Assembly (NCBI GenBank): GCA_026391775.1
Contig: JAPLDK010000055.1
Coordinates: 1 to 64,000, forward strand
Reading direction: 5' to 3'
DNA length: 64,000 nucleotides
Source of the DNA: Bacteroidota bacterium
GTDB lineage: Bacteria; Bacteroidota; Bacteroidia; Bacteroidales; FEN-979
The position numbers and the translations under genes are program-made. Each line of letters begins with the position of its first letter. Positions within the stretch are counted from its first letter, which is position 1. Of the stretch, positions 51,610-61,700 are shown piece by piece. The notes under the pieces were generated by a model. That model ran no database searches, was not told the origin of the DNA, and saw only the letters and a list, made by a program, of their open reading frames with translations.

Positions 51610-54600
51610 ATGATGCTGGCTGAAGTACTTGATTCCTGGAAGAATGCAAAAGACAAGCAAAGGCTGGCTTTGGCTGGAAAACTTCTGGCTGAGGCCGAGG
51701 CAGCCGTTGCGAAATGGGATCCTGTTACAGCATCACGTAAAACAAAGGGAGGGACTTCAGGAATAAAACCCGGGCCTGATGTAACCAACAGGGAATCCTG
51801 GATGGAATTCCTGGATGAAACCTCAAGGTCACTTTTCCTTAGCAGTCTTGATGCAGCCCGGAGAAACCAGTGGGCAAACACAGTATTCAGGGTTCTGCAA
51901 ATGACCCAGTACTCACTTAATGACCTGGTGAAACAGAGGGTTAATGAACATCCCCAGCAGGTACTTTTCAAAGACATGTCGGTATCCCCTAATGTGGATT
52001 GGACTTATGAACAGATTTACCGTCATCTCAGGGAAATATCAGCTGTTTTCTGCCTGGCAATTAAAGAGGAACCCAGGGTCGCACTGTATACCGAGAATTG
52101 TGTTGAAGGTGCTTGTGTTGACCTTTCCTGCCTTTGTTCCGGGATATTCATTTCACCATTCAGCACACATTTCGGTGCTGAGATCCTCGCTGCACTTTTT
52201 GATAAACTTGCGGTCAATATTGCCGTTGCCGATACACCTCAGCGGCTTGCAGTTCTTGAGAAGGTGAATGAAATGACAGCCAAACCTTTCCGGATCTTTA
52301 CCATGAGTCCCGACTCAAAAAAGGACCCTGCTATCAGGTTCCTTCAGGAGGAATGCAAAAAGATGTCACGTTCAGAAATTGAGGGCCTGCTCGCCGCAAG
52401 GCCACTTAAACCGACCAATGTTGTTGCCACAACCATGTTCACTTCGGGAAGCACCGGATTGCCAAAGGGAGTGTCATTCTCAATTTACAATATCGTATCC
52501 AAACGTTTTGCCAGGGCTGCAGCCCTCCCGGAGGTCGGAAATGAGACCTTCCTTTGTTACCTTCCCTTGTTCCATACTTTCGGGAGGTATCTTGAAATGA
52601 CCGGGGCTATCTTCTGGCACGGCACGTATGTTTTTACCGGGAACAATTCGGCGGAAACTCTTTTCTCGGTATTTCCAAAGATCAACCCCAGTGGGTTTAT
52701 CAGTATTCCCCTTCGCTGGCAGGAGTTGTATGAAAAATGCCAGGAAAGGATCGGAGGGATAGAAAGTCAGGAACTGAGGGCCAGGGCTATTGAGGACATA
52801 ACAGGAAACCGGCTTACATGGGGTCTTAGCGCTGCAGGTTACCTGGACCCACAAGTGTTCCGTTTCTTTAACGGGCATGGCGTGGCATTATGCAGCGGCT
52901 TTGGGATGACCGAAGCAACCGGCGGGATAACCATGACTCCCCCTTTCCGCTACCAGGATTTTAAAGTCGGCATCCCCCTGCCCGGTGTTGTTACCAGGCT
53001 GAATGAGAACCGTGAACTCGAAATTTCCGGCCATTATATCGCACGCTACCTGGAGGATGCGCCTCCCGGCGGCATTATCCCTTATCCGGTTTCTGAGAAA
53101 AAAGACTACTGGCTGAAAACAGGTGATGTTTTCATTATTAATGAGGACGGATATCATGAGATCGTTGACCGGGTCAAGGATATTTATAAAAATAACCGTG
53201 GCCAGACAGTCGCACCCCAGGTCGTTGAAAAGAAATTTCACCATGTACCGGGCATTAAAAGCACATTTGTGGTCGGCGATAACCGGCCCTATAATGTGCT
53301 GCTTATTGTTCCCGATAAATCTGATTCCTTATTCACTTCGCTCAAGGGCGACAATCTGAGGGAGTATTTCCACCAGATCGTCATGTCGGCCAATAACGAT
53401 GTTGCACCTTATGAAAGGGTGGTTAATTTCGCACTTCTCGACCGGGAGTTCAGTGCCGAAAAAGGCGAATTGACCCCCAAAGGATCGTTCAACAGGAAAG
53501 CCATTGAGAACGGCTTCATAAAACTGATAGATTCTCTGTACCAGAGCAATGTTGTTCTGATTGAAGGAGCGGGTATCTCAATTTCAATCCCGAAGTGGTT
53601 ATACAGAGACCTGGGGATACTTGAAACCGATATTGTTTTCAACAATGGCCGTCTTGAAAACAAGAGGACAAAACAAATTCTTGCAGTCAGGAAACTTAAG
53701 GCCGGAGGCTGGGCCATCGGCGACCTTGTTTACGGCCTTACCGACGGTAATCTTGACCTCGGACTGTTTACACGCTCCCCAAAACTCTGGACAGGGAATC
53801 CTTCCCTGATCTCATTCTGCCCTGTTAAGGAAGGCTGGGATGTTCCCGTGAAAGGCATTGCCGAAGGTATATATATCGCAGAACCAGGACTTGTACGCAA
53901 GGACGAATGCAAGGCTCCGCAGAATATCCGTGACCAGTTTCTGGCCAACGCAAACCTCTTGTTATGCAAAGCTCTTTTTGGACCGGAGCCTTCAGCAATA
54001 ACCGCAATAGGAAAGATCGGGGATATCTTCGGGGAGTCGGAACCCCGGCTTGCCGAAGTGATGAGGCTAAGACTTGAAGCGCTTGCATTTCATCCCACGG
54101 AAGAAATCCGCTGTATGGCCTACCGCATTATTCTGATCTATGCCCCACAGCCCGAGGCCATATCCAATTTCCCCATGTTCCTGGAGTCGGGCAAGTCGTT
54201 CCTGAACGAGCAGTCGATTCGTGCCATAGCTTCATCCAAAATCGGAAAACACAGGCTTGATGCACTGAAACAAAGACTTTATTTTTACCGCACTCATTTT
54301 TCCTGGCCTGCCCCGGTCAAAATGAGGCAGCAGTTCGAGGACGTTCTTAGGATGCTGTACAACTTTGCACTCCAGCATCTCGATTTTTATGTACCCATCA
54401 GGGCCGAATTGTCAAGGTGGATCCTTCACCGCCAGGATCCATGGCTCTCGAAAAAAGCGGAGGATTATTTTTACAGGCTGGCCCAGGTCTTCGAAAATCA
54501 TATGGAAGGAAGGAGCCCGAAATACCCTCTTGCCATCTGGAAATCCAAGCTGGTATTCGAACAAGGCATTCAGGAAACGGACAAAGAAAGGATGATAAAA

Positions 54601-56244
54601 ATTTTCCAGACGACGAAGTTCCTGGAAGAAAGTATTGTCCTTACGTTTAACGAATGGGATTTTGACATGAAGGATGTACCGGTGGGAGGGATCTGGATAC
54701 TGCGCCTTCTCGCCTATAAGGAGTTCAAACATTACAGGCTCAGCGTAAACACAAGAGCGGGAAAACATTTTGACCTGCATTTTGTGATCAGCAATAACCC
54801 GGAATTCAGGCCAAACCCTGATACATTCTACTGGCAGGCCTCGCTGGCGGGTTTTCCTTACGGTGCAGCGGTCGCCTCCCTTCTCGGAAGCAGCAGGCCG
54901 AATCTCGGGCTTCTCAGCACCCAATATATCGGCGGGCTTACTGCATGGGATAAGATCAGGGAGTTTGCCGAAATTCACCGTTCATCAGGTTATGTCAAAC
55001 CGAATGCGTGGAAAAAAGTTGTTATACGTTCCCTCGCCACGGTGTTTAAAGCATGGCACCATAGCGGGTACCAGATCGTACCCGGGGCAATCACCCCTTC
55101 CAATATTTCCATCCCGGAGATGGATTTCCGTGAATCGGCTGTGATCCTAACTCTTACAGGCTGGTCGGAATACAGGAACCCACTTTCACTGGTTATCCCT
55201 ATGGTACAGGATTACTATTGCAAAACAACTGCCTTATACCCCTGGGTGAAAAAACAGATTGAGATCAACTGGATCTTTGACGCTTGCATTGAAGCCCTGG
55301 GCAAGGCTGAAGCAATTGAGTTCCTTGAGAGGCTCAGAGACGAACTCAGGAAACACAAGATCATCTGCCATGATCAATCCAGCCTTAAAGACCGGCTGAA
55401 CACATACCTTTCCGAAAACATCAGGAGGTTTCACCTGCCGCTTTCATTGTCCTCAGCCATTGATCAGTATGCGGACTGGTACCAGATGAATCCTCTTACA
55501 ACCGCTGCGGCCAAGGAACAAACTATCATTGAACTTATGGAACTGTTCAGGCTGAACTCCTGGCCCGATCTGATCCGGTATCATTTTTACAGGTATACTT
55601 ACTTCACGGCTTCCAACCCGGGCGTTACAGATTCTTTTGATAAGCTGCTTGAAAAAATGCAGGAAAAACAGGACACCTTGCCTGTTCAGCTGATCGAACT
55701 GTCGGATCTGCAGTCAGCCTTATCAACGGAAGAAGAGAAGAACATTTTCAGCCATATGGTCTTTCCAAGATTACAGACCGACCAGCATATTGACCTGCTG
55801 AAGATAGGGGATCTTTCGAAAGAGCATGTCCTTGTACGTTTCGATATTCACGACCAGGATGGAAAACAGTACACCCAGTATGAACCGGGCGAACCGCGGG
55901 AGATAGGCCAGTTGTACCAGATGTTTTTCCGGGAAAATTACCCCAAGGAGATCAGCAAAAAGGACCATCAGCATGTTGTTACCGATAAACAGGGCAAGAT
56001 CATTGGAGGGCTCACCTGGCATTACCTGGATGAAGCAACAGTGCTTTTTGATGGAATCGTAGTAACTTCAGCCTTACAGGGGAAAGGGATTGCTGCGGCC
56101 ATGATAGCTAATTTCTTTGTCAGCATGTCGGCCTACGGTATTAAAGCCATCAAGGCACATTTCCTTTTCGGCAATTACTATATGAAACATTTCTTTGAGA
56201 TTGACCGGAAATGGGGAGCCCTGGTTAAAGTACTTAATGACTGA
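51610..56244 (+). CDS. Giant acyl-CoA-synthetase-like (ANL) protein with long middle region and C-terminal GNAT-like domain
   Basis: 1544 residues from the ATG at 51610; an in-frame TTG at 51571 lies within the -7 box and is unlikely. Residues ~100-650 form an ANL adenylation domain of long-chain acyl-CoA synthetase type (TSGSTGLPKGVSFS at ~278, GFGMTEATGGITMT, WLKTGDVFIINEDGYHEIVDRVKDI). Residues ~660-1430 have no family I recognise; they contain helical, HEAT-like stretches and a part (~1080-1210) faintly like a kinase-type fold. The last ~110 residues look like GNAT acetyltransferase (GIVVTSALQGKGIAAAMIANFF). It lies 27 bases before icd and divergent from acnA. Confidence 0.8.
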   Translation: MMLAEVLDSWKNAKDKQRLALAGKLLAEAEAAVAKWDPVTASRKTKGGTSGIKPGPDVTNRESWMEFLDETSRSLFLSSLDAARRNQWANTVFRVLQMTQYSLNDLVKQRVNEHPQQVLFKDMSVSPNVDWTYEQIYRHLREISAVFCLAIKEEPRVALYTENCVEGACVDLSCLCSGIFISPFSTHFGAEILAALFDKLAVNIAVADTPQRLAVLEKVNEMTAKPFRIFTMSPDSKKDPAIRFLQEECKKMSRSEIEGLLAARPLKPTNVVATTMFTSGSTGLPKGVSFSIYNIVSKRFARAAALPEVGNETFLCYLPLFHTFGRYLEMTGAIFWHGTYVFTGNNSAETLFSVFPKINPSGFISIPLRWQELYEKCQERIGGIESQELRARAIEDITGNRLTWGLSAAGYLDPQVFRFFNGHGVALCSGFGMTEATGGITMTPPFRYQDFKVGIPLPGVVTRLNENRELEISGHYIARYLEDAPPGGIIPYPVSEKKDYWLKTGDVFIINEDGYHEIVDRVKDIYKNNRGQTVAPQVVEKKFHHVPGIKSTFVVGDNRPYNVLLIVPDKSDSLFTSLKGDNLREYFHQIVMSANNDVAPYERVVNFALLDREFSAEKGELTPKGSFNRKAIENGFIKLIDSLYQSNVVLIEGAGISISIPKWLYRDLGILETDIVFNNGRLENKRTKQILAVRKLKAGGWAIGDLVYGLTDGNLDLGLFTRSPKLWTGNPSLISFCPVKEGWDVPVKGIAEGIYIAEPGLVRKDECKAPQNIRDQFLANANLLLCKALFGPEPSAITAIGKIGDIFGESEPRLAEVMRLRLEALAFHPTEEIRCMAYRIILIYAPQPEAISNFPMFLESGKSFLNEQSIRAIASSKIGKHRLDALKQRLYFYRTHFSWPAPVKMRQQFEDVLRMLYNFALQHLDFYVPIRAELSRWILHRQDPWLSKKAEDYFYRLAQVFENHMEGRSPKYPLAIWKSKLVFEQGIQETDKERMIKIFQTTKFLEESIVLTFNEWDFDMKDVPVGGIWILRLLAYKEFKHYRLSVNTRAGKHFDLHFVISNNPEFRPNPDTFYWQASLAGFPYGAAVASLLGSSRPNLGLLSTQYIGGLTAWDKIREFAEIHRSSGYVKPNAWKKVVIRSLATVFKAWHHSGYQIVPGAITPSNISIPEMDFRESAVILTLTGWSEYRNPLSLVIPMVQDYYCKTTALYPWVKKQIEINWIFDACIEALGKAEAIEFLERLRDELRKHKIICHDQSSLKDRLNTYLSENIRRFHLPLSLSSAIDQYADWYQMNPLTTAAAKEQTIIELMELFRLNSWPDLIRYHFYRYTYFTASNPGVTDSFDKLLEKMQEKQDTLPVQLIELSDLQSALSTEEEKNIFSHMVFPRLQTDQHIDLLKIGDLSKEHVLVRFDIHDQDGKQYTQYEPGEPREIGQLYQMFFRENYPKEISKKDHQHVVTDKQGKIIGGLTWHYLDEATVLFDGIVVTSALQGKGIAAAMIANFFVSMSAYGIKAIKAHFLFGNYYMKHFFEIDRKWGALVKVLND

Positions 56245-56271
56245 ATATTTACTAATTAATAATAATATAAA

Positions 56272-57534
56272 ATGGGTGAAAAGATACTATTGTCGAATGG
56301 CCGGTTGATCGTACCGGACAACCCTGTAATACCTTTTATAGAAGGCGACGGGACAGGGCCGGATATCTGGAATGCAAGTGTCAGGGTTTTCGATGCTGCC
56401 GTGGAAAAAGCCTATTCTGGTAAACGAAAGATTCACTGGAAAGAAGTCCTGGCAGGAGAAAAGGCTTTCAAACAGACCGGGGAATGGTTACCCCAGGCTA
56501 CCCTGGATGAGATCCATGAGTATCTTGTTGCAATAAAAGGGCCGCTGACTACCCCGGTTGGTGGAGGGATCCGATCCCTGAACGTGGCATTGAGGCAGAT
56601 CCTCGATCTTTATGTTTGCCTCCGGCCGGTAAAATACTTCAAAGGGGTTCCTTCACCGGTAAAGAAGCCGGAACTTACGGATATGGTCATTTTTCGTGAA
56701 AATTCCGAAGATATTTATGCAGGAATAGAATGGATGGCAGGGACACCGGAAGTAAAGAAAGTACTGGATTTCCTGATCGGGGAAATGGGTGTTACAAAGA
56801 TAAGGTTCCCCGAAAGTTCTTCTATTGGTATCAAGCCGGTATCAAAAGATGGAACTGAACGTCTTGTAAGGGCTGCAATTGAATATGCCATTGAGAAGGG
56901 GCTTCCTTCAGTCACTTTGGTTCACAAAGGGAATATTATGAAGTATACCGAAGGGCAGTTTAAAAACTGGGGTTATGCTCTTGCCGAGAGGGAATTCGGC
57001 GGAAAGGTATTTACATGGTCCCAATATGATAAGATAAAAGAGAAGGATGGCGAACAGGCCGCAGAAGAAGCACAGAAAAAGGCAGTTTCTGAAGGCCGGA
57101 TCGTAATCAAGGATGTTATTGCCGATGCTTTCCTGCAGCAGATACTAACCCGGCCTGCAGAATATTCGGTAATTGCTACCCTGAACCTTAACGGTGATTA
57201 CATTTCTGATGCCCTTGCAGCAATTGTGGGCGGAATCGGGATCGCGCCCGGAGCGAACATCAATTATGAAACCGGCCATGCAGTGTTTGAAGCTACTCAT
57301 GGCACAGCTCCCAAATATGCCAATAAAGACCAGGTGAACCCGGGTTCTGTCATACTTTCCGGGGTAATGATGCTGGAATATATGGGATGGGTGGAGGCAG
57401 CTCAACTTATTGTTAAAGGTCTTGAAGGGGCCATTGCAAAAAAGAGGGTGACTTATGACTTTGAACGCCAGATGGAGGGGGCTACCAAACTTAAATGTTC
57501 TGAATTCGGTTCCGAAATCATTGCGAACATGTAA
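56272..57534 (+). CDS. icd: Isocitrate dehydrogenase (NADP+)
   Basis: 420 residues, matching the homodimeric bacterial NADP-dependent enzyme. It decarboxylates isocitrate to 2-oxoglutarate. Motifs: [12 protein letters not shown], the substrate loop [20 protein letters not shown] with the regulatory Ser, [16 protein letters not shown], the [19 protein letters not shown] metal-binding segment and [17 protein letters not shown]. It starts 27 bases after the giant ligase gene and is probably expressed with it. Confidence 0.96.
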   Translation: MGEKILLSNGRLIVPDNPVIPFIEGDGTGPDIWNASVRVFDAAVEKAYSGKRKIHWKEVLAGEKAFKQTGEWLPQATLDEIHEYLVAIKGPLTTPVGGGIRSLNVALRQILDLYVCLRPVKYFKGVPSPVKKPELTDMVIFRENSEDIYAGIEWMAGTPEVKKVLDFLIGEMGVTKIRFPESSSIGIKPVSKDGTERLVRAAIEYAIEKGLPSVTLVHKGNIMKYTEGQFKNWGYALAEREFGGKVFTWSQYDKIKEKDGEQAAEEAQKKAVSEGRIVIKDVIADAFLQQILTRPAEYSVIATLNLNGDYISDALAAIVGGIGIAPGANINYETGHAVFEATHGTAPKYANKDQVNPGSVILSGVMMLEYMGWVEAAQLIVKGLEGAIAKKRVTYDFERQMEGATKLKCSEFGSEIIANM

Positions 57535-57536
57535 AA

Positions 57537-57570
57537 AAAAAGAAGACGGGTTGATGCCCGTCTTCTTTTT
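57537..57570. terminator. Bidirectional rho-independent terminator
   Basis: AAAAAGAAGACGGG (57537-57550) and CCCGTCTTCTTTTT (57557-57570) form a 14-bp perfect stem with a six-base loop, flanked by A and T runs. It separates icd from the convergent porP/sprF gene. Confidence 0.92.
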
Positions 57571-57589
57571 TTAAGCACGAAAAAACAGC

Positions 57590-58696
57590 TTAATAAAAAC
57601 TTGGACATTCCATAGGCCCGCCATATCTCTTGGTGCCGCCAACACTGCCGGGAAGCGACCCGCCCCCGCCGCCGCCAAATATCGACAACTTGTCGAACTC
57701 GAGAATCAGGCTGATCTCATGTGCACCACCGGTGCCCTGCAAAGCGCCACTTATCTGGATATCGTATGAGTACATGAATTTAATACTCATATCCTCATAG
57801 AAATTGTATTTATAGCCAGCCACTATTGCACAGGAACTGTTGACTACACCGGTCAAAGTGCTTTTGTACCAGCAGCCCAGGTAAATATTGTACTTTAACA
57901 GGTTGAGCCCAAACTCCAGTGAGTTCAGGTTTGACTGATTCATATATAAAGCTCCCACATTGATTTTTAGGGGATCCGACGAACTGGCATACATTGCATT
58001 TGAATTTCCGCCTGGGCCGGTTGAGAATACCAGGTCAAGGTGTCCAACCCATTTCCTCGGGTATTGAGAAGAACCAACCGAAAGGAAGGATACATCGGGT
58101 TTGAAGATGTGATCCACTGCAAAACCAACATTACCGGTAATATTTCCTTCTGTTGATGAAAACTGCAGTAAACCTCCTGCACCAAAATCAGGTACCACCC
58201 TCTTGCTGGCACTGAAATCAGTGAAACCGCTCTGGTAAATATTACCGTATCTGGGGTCAAGGCTGCTGGTAAAAACGAGGTCATCAAAGGCAATCCTTCT
58301 CTGCATGATGCCAGCTTTAATACCCACCTGGGCGACTAAAAACCCTGTGATAGGAATACGCACACCAATTGTCAGAGCGGCATTCAGATTGTTTATCAGA
58401 CCAGCACCGGGATTATCCGATTGTACGACCAGCCCCAACCCGCCAGCTCCGGGCAATGCGCGATCACCCAGGTCAGCCGAAAAGTAATATGATTTGTAAG
58501 CAATGGGGGCAGCAGGCCATTGATCCCGGAACAGGAACCTTGCACGAACCCCGGTGTTGATACCAGTAAAGGCGGGGTTCACATACAGAGGTGTGCTGAA
58601 ATACTGAGTGTAATTCATGTCCTGTCCCCGCGCGGAAGTCATAGGCAATATCCACACCAGAACCAGCAGGCAAAGAATACATGAGAGCTTTTTCAT
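57590..58696 (-). CDS. PorP/SprF-family type IX secretion outer-membrane protein
   Basis: 368 residues. Signal peptide (LSCILCLLVLVWILPMTSARGQD) followed by the diagnostic MNYTQYFSTPLYVNPAFTG and a beta-barrel-like body (GGLGLVVQSDNPG, FGAGGLLQFSS). PorP/SprF proteins partner with adhesins that have type-B sorting domains and aid their export or surface retention. It follows the PKD adhesin gene by 21 bases, the classical adhesin-sprF arrangement. A Gly-rich, Pro-containing tail (~345-368) ends in SFY instead of the barrel-type Phe, which is slightly unusual. Confidence 0.92.
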   Translation of the reverse strand: MKKLSCILCLLVLVWILPMTSARGQDMNYTQYFSTPLYVNPAFTGINTGVRARFLFRDQWPAAPIAYKSYYFSADLGDRALPGAGGLGLVVQSDNPGAGLINNLNAALTIGVRIPITGFLVAQVGIKAGIMQRRIAFDDLVFTSSLDPRYGNIYQSGFTDFSASKRVVPDFGAGGLLQFSSTEGNITGNVGFAVDHIFKPDVSFLSVGSSQYPRKWVGHLDLVFSTGPGGNSNAMYASSSDPLKINVGALYMNQSNLNSLEFGLNLLKYNIYLGCWYKSTLTGVVNSSCAIVAGYKYNFYEDMSIKFMYSYDIQISGALQGTGGAHEISLILEFDKLSIFGGGGGGSLPGSVGGTKRYGGPMECPSFY

Positions 58697-58717
58697 CGAG
58701 CTATATGTTAGATTAGA

Positions 58718-61700
58718 TTATCTTAATAAAATTACTGTACCCATAGTTCCGCCTCCGCCTTTCACACCGATATCTGAACCGGTCCAGGGAGAATCGTCGA
58801 CGAAAGTTGCCGTGACCTTCCAGAAATAGTTCCCCTGCGGCATCACTTCACCATTCAAAGTACCATCCCATCCTTCAAGCGGTGCACCGTTGTTGTCGAG
58901 TTTGTTCGATTCCCAAACGAGATGCCCCCATGTATCGAATACCGTAATATGGTATGTTTTCAAATTCATACCCACAGGTTTGAACAACCTTACCGCCATA
59001 TTGCCGCTGTTTGGTGCAAAGGCATTCGGCACAAAGAGCCCGCGGAACAGGATTTTGTATTCATAGTAAGTTGTATCGGTACAACCGAAGGTGTTTGTTG
59101 AGATCAGCCTGATGGTGTAAGTTCCATCCTCGGTAAATGTGGCAACGGGATTAGTGTCATTGCTGGTTTTTCCATTTCCGAAATCCCATGAGTATTCAGA
59201 TGCTCCCGATGATTCATTCGTCAGTTTGACTTTACCTGGTGTTCCGTCATACCCGTTGATCAGGGTAAAGGCAGATACAGGTGTTATATGAACTGCAATT
59301 GTAGAATCAACAGTATCCTTACATCCGAAGTGGTCTCTGATAATCAGGCGTACAAGGTAATTTCCGGCTGTCTTGTACTTGAAACTGGGATCTTTCAGCA
59401 GTGAAGTATCTTTTACCACCGATGGATCTCCGAAGTTCCAGCGCCAGAAGCCTATTGTTGTGTCAGCGATGGATGATGAATCCCTGAAGAATGTCGGATC
59501 ACCGGTACAAGCCGCAGTATAATTAAAGCGGGCCATTGGCAATCCAAATATCCTCAATAGTTTTGTGAGTGAGTCTTTACATCCGAACTTGTTCATAGTC
59601 ACCAGTTTGATGTTGAATGTATCCCTGGTAGCATATGTATGAGTCGGGTTCCTAAGAGAAGATGTATCCTTCACACCTGAAGAAGGTTCGCCAAAGTTCC
59701 ATTTCCATGCCGAAACGGGCTCACCGTTTGTAAGCGAAGTGTCCCTGAAAATAGCCGGCTGGTGCAAGCAAACAGGCACATTCGAGAACAGGGTTGTTGG
59801 TGTTGGATGGATCACAACCGCTTGAGTCAGACTGTCAAGTACGTCCTTAGTATTAACAATTGCCTTGATCCACAGTTTCACATTGTAAGTGCCCGCACTC
59901 GTGAACTTATGCTTAATATATCGGCTATAATGGCTATATGTTGTATCGTTTCCGTCGCCCCATGTCCATTTCCATTGACTTATCCTTGCTGTTGGAACAG
60001 AGGTATCCTGGAATGTCACCATATAGTTCATACACCTGAGAGTATCCGGGTAATTGTAATTTGCCTTGATACACGGGAGCCTTGTTACACCCTGGGTTAT
60101 GCTGTCGGTACAACCCCGTGTATTGGTAATGATCAGAGTGACCTGGTAATCACCAGGAGCAGCGTAAATATGCGAAGTGTCACCTGGGCCCGGTGCCGGA
60201 ATGATCAGAGGAGGTGAACCATCGCCGAAACGCCATTCCCAGCTGGCGATAGTCCCTGTGCCGTAGTTACTTGTTGTATCAATAAATTGCAGTAAACTAT
60301 CACACTGGGGTGCCGTATAAGAGAAATGAGGTTTGGGCAAAGCATACACCTGCACTGTTCTGAATACACTGTCAACACAGTTATCGGAATTAAATACTTT
60401 TAATTTCACGTAATACAATCCCGGTGCTGTGAATTTATGAGAAGTGTAATACAAACTTGAATAGTTTGCCGGGCCTGAATTCGGGTCACCGAACTCCCAC
60501 CTTGGAGAGTACAGCGAGTCGCCCTGGGCCTGGTTGACAGGACTGAAATGTGTAGCGTACCCGTGGCAAACCGTATCATTGGTATAAGTAAATTTGAAAG
60601 CTGGTTTCACCCTCACGCTGTCAACTATAGTATCCATACATCCGTAAGTATCCGTAACAATAAGGGTTACGGCATATGTAGTGTCGGTAACCGGGAAGGT
60701 ATAGACAGGATTGGGAACCGTAGATGTACCTCCGGGTTCGAAGATCCAGAGATGGTCAGTAATGACCGCACCTGATGCAGTTGACATATCCTGGAAAGTA
60801 ACCTGTCCCTTCGGGCAGAATTTACTTGTATACTGGAAGGCTGCGACGGGTTTTACATGGACAATAACCGATATGGTCACCGAGTCCTTACAGCCGCTGA
60901 GATTAGTCACAACTTCCTTCACACTAAACGTACCGGCATTTACATATTTATGATTGGGGTTTTGTACTGTCGCTGTACCTCCGTCACCGAAATCCCAGAA
61001 CCAGGCCACAAGCTGGCTGTTTGGTGCAATCGAGAGGTCAGTGAAATGGGTTGAATCCTGGGCACAGGCTGCAGTGTACTGGAACAACGCGATAGGTTTG
61101 GGACTCACCGCAATCTGCATCGTGGTGTCTTTAGTACAGTTATTTGATGTTGTTACACCCAGTGTGACCATGTAGTTACCCGGAGCTGAATAATTATGCG
61201 TCGGGTTCTGCAGGGTTGAAGTGTTGAAAGAACCGGAAGAAGGATCACCAAAGGACCATAACCATGCGTTTATGGTTCCACTGGATGAAGTTGAATTGTC
61301 GTGGAACTGTGTTAAGCTGCTCACGCATGCTGTATCAAAACTGAATAGCGGTACCGGTGCAGCATTTACAGCAACCGGTTTGGTAAGTGTATCGAAGCAG
61401 CCGGTTGCATTTGTAACCAACAGATGTACCGAAAATGTTCCTCCTCCAGTGAAAGTGTGGGTGGGGTTCTGCTGTGTTGAAGTGTTGTTGGAACCGGAAG
61501 TTGGGTCTCCGAAGGTCCACTCCCAGCTAACGACAGGTGTTCCGCCGTTGGCCTGCGACAAATCATGGAATTGGTTTGCCATGGAAGCACAGGCGCCGGC
61601 ATCATTGCTGAAGTTGCTTTTGGGTTGGAATTCAACAGAGACCTGTAATGTGATTTCATTGGTACAATTGTCGGTTGTTGTTATTTTAAGTATGACGCCG

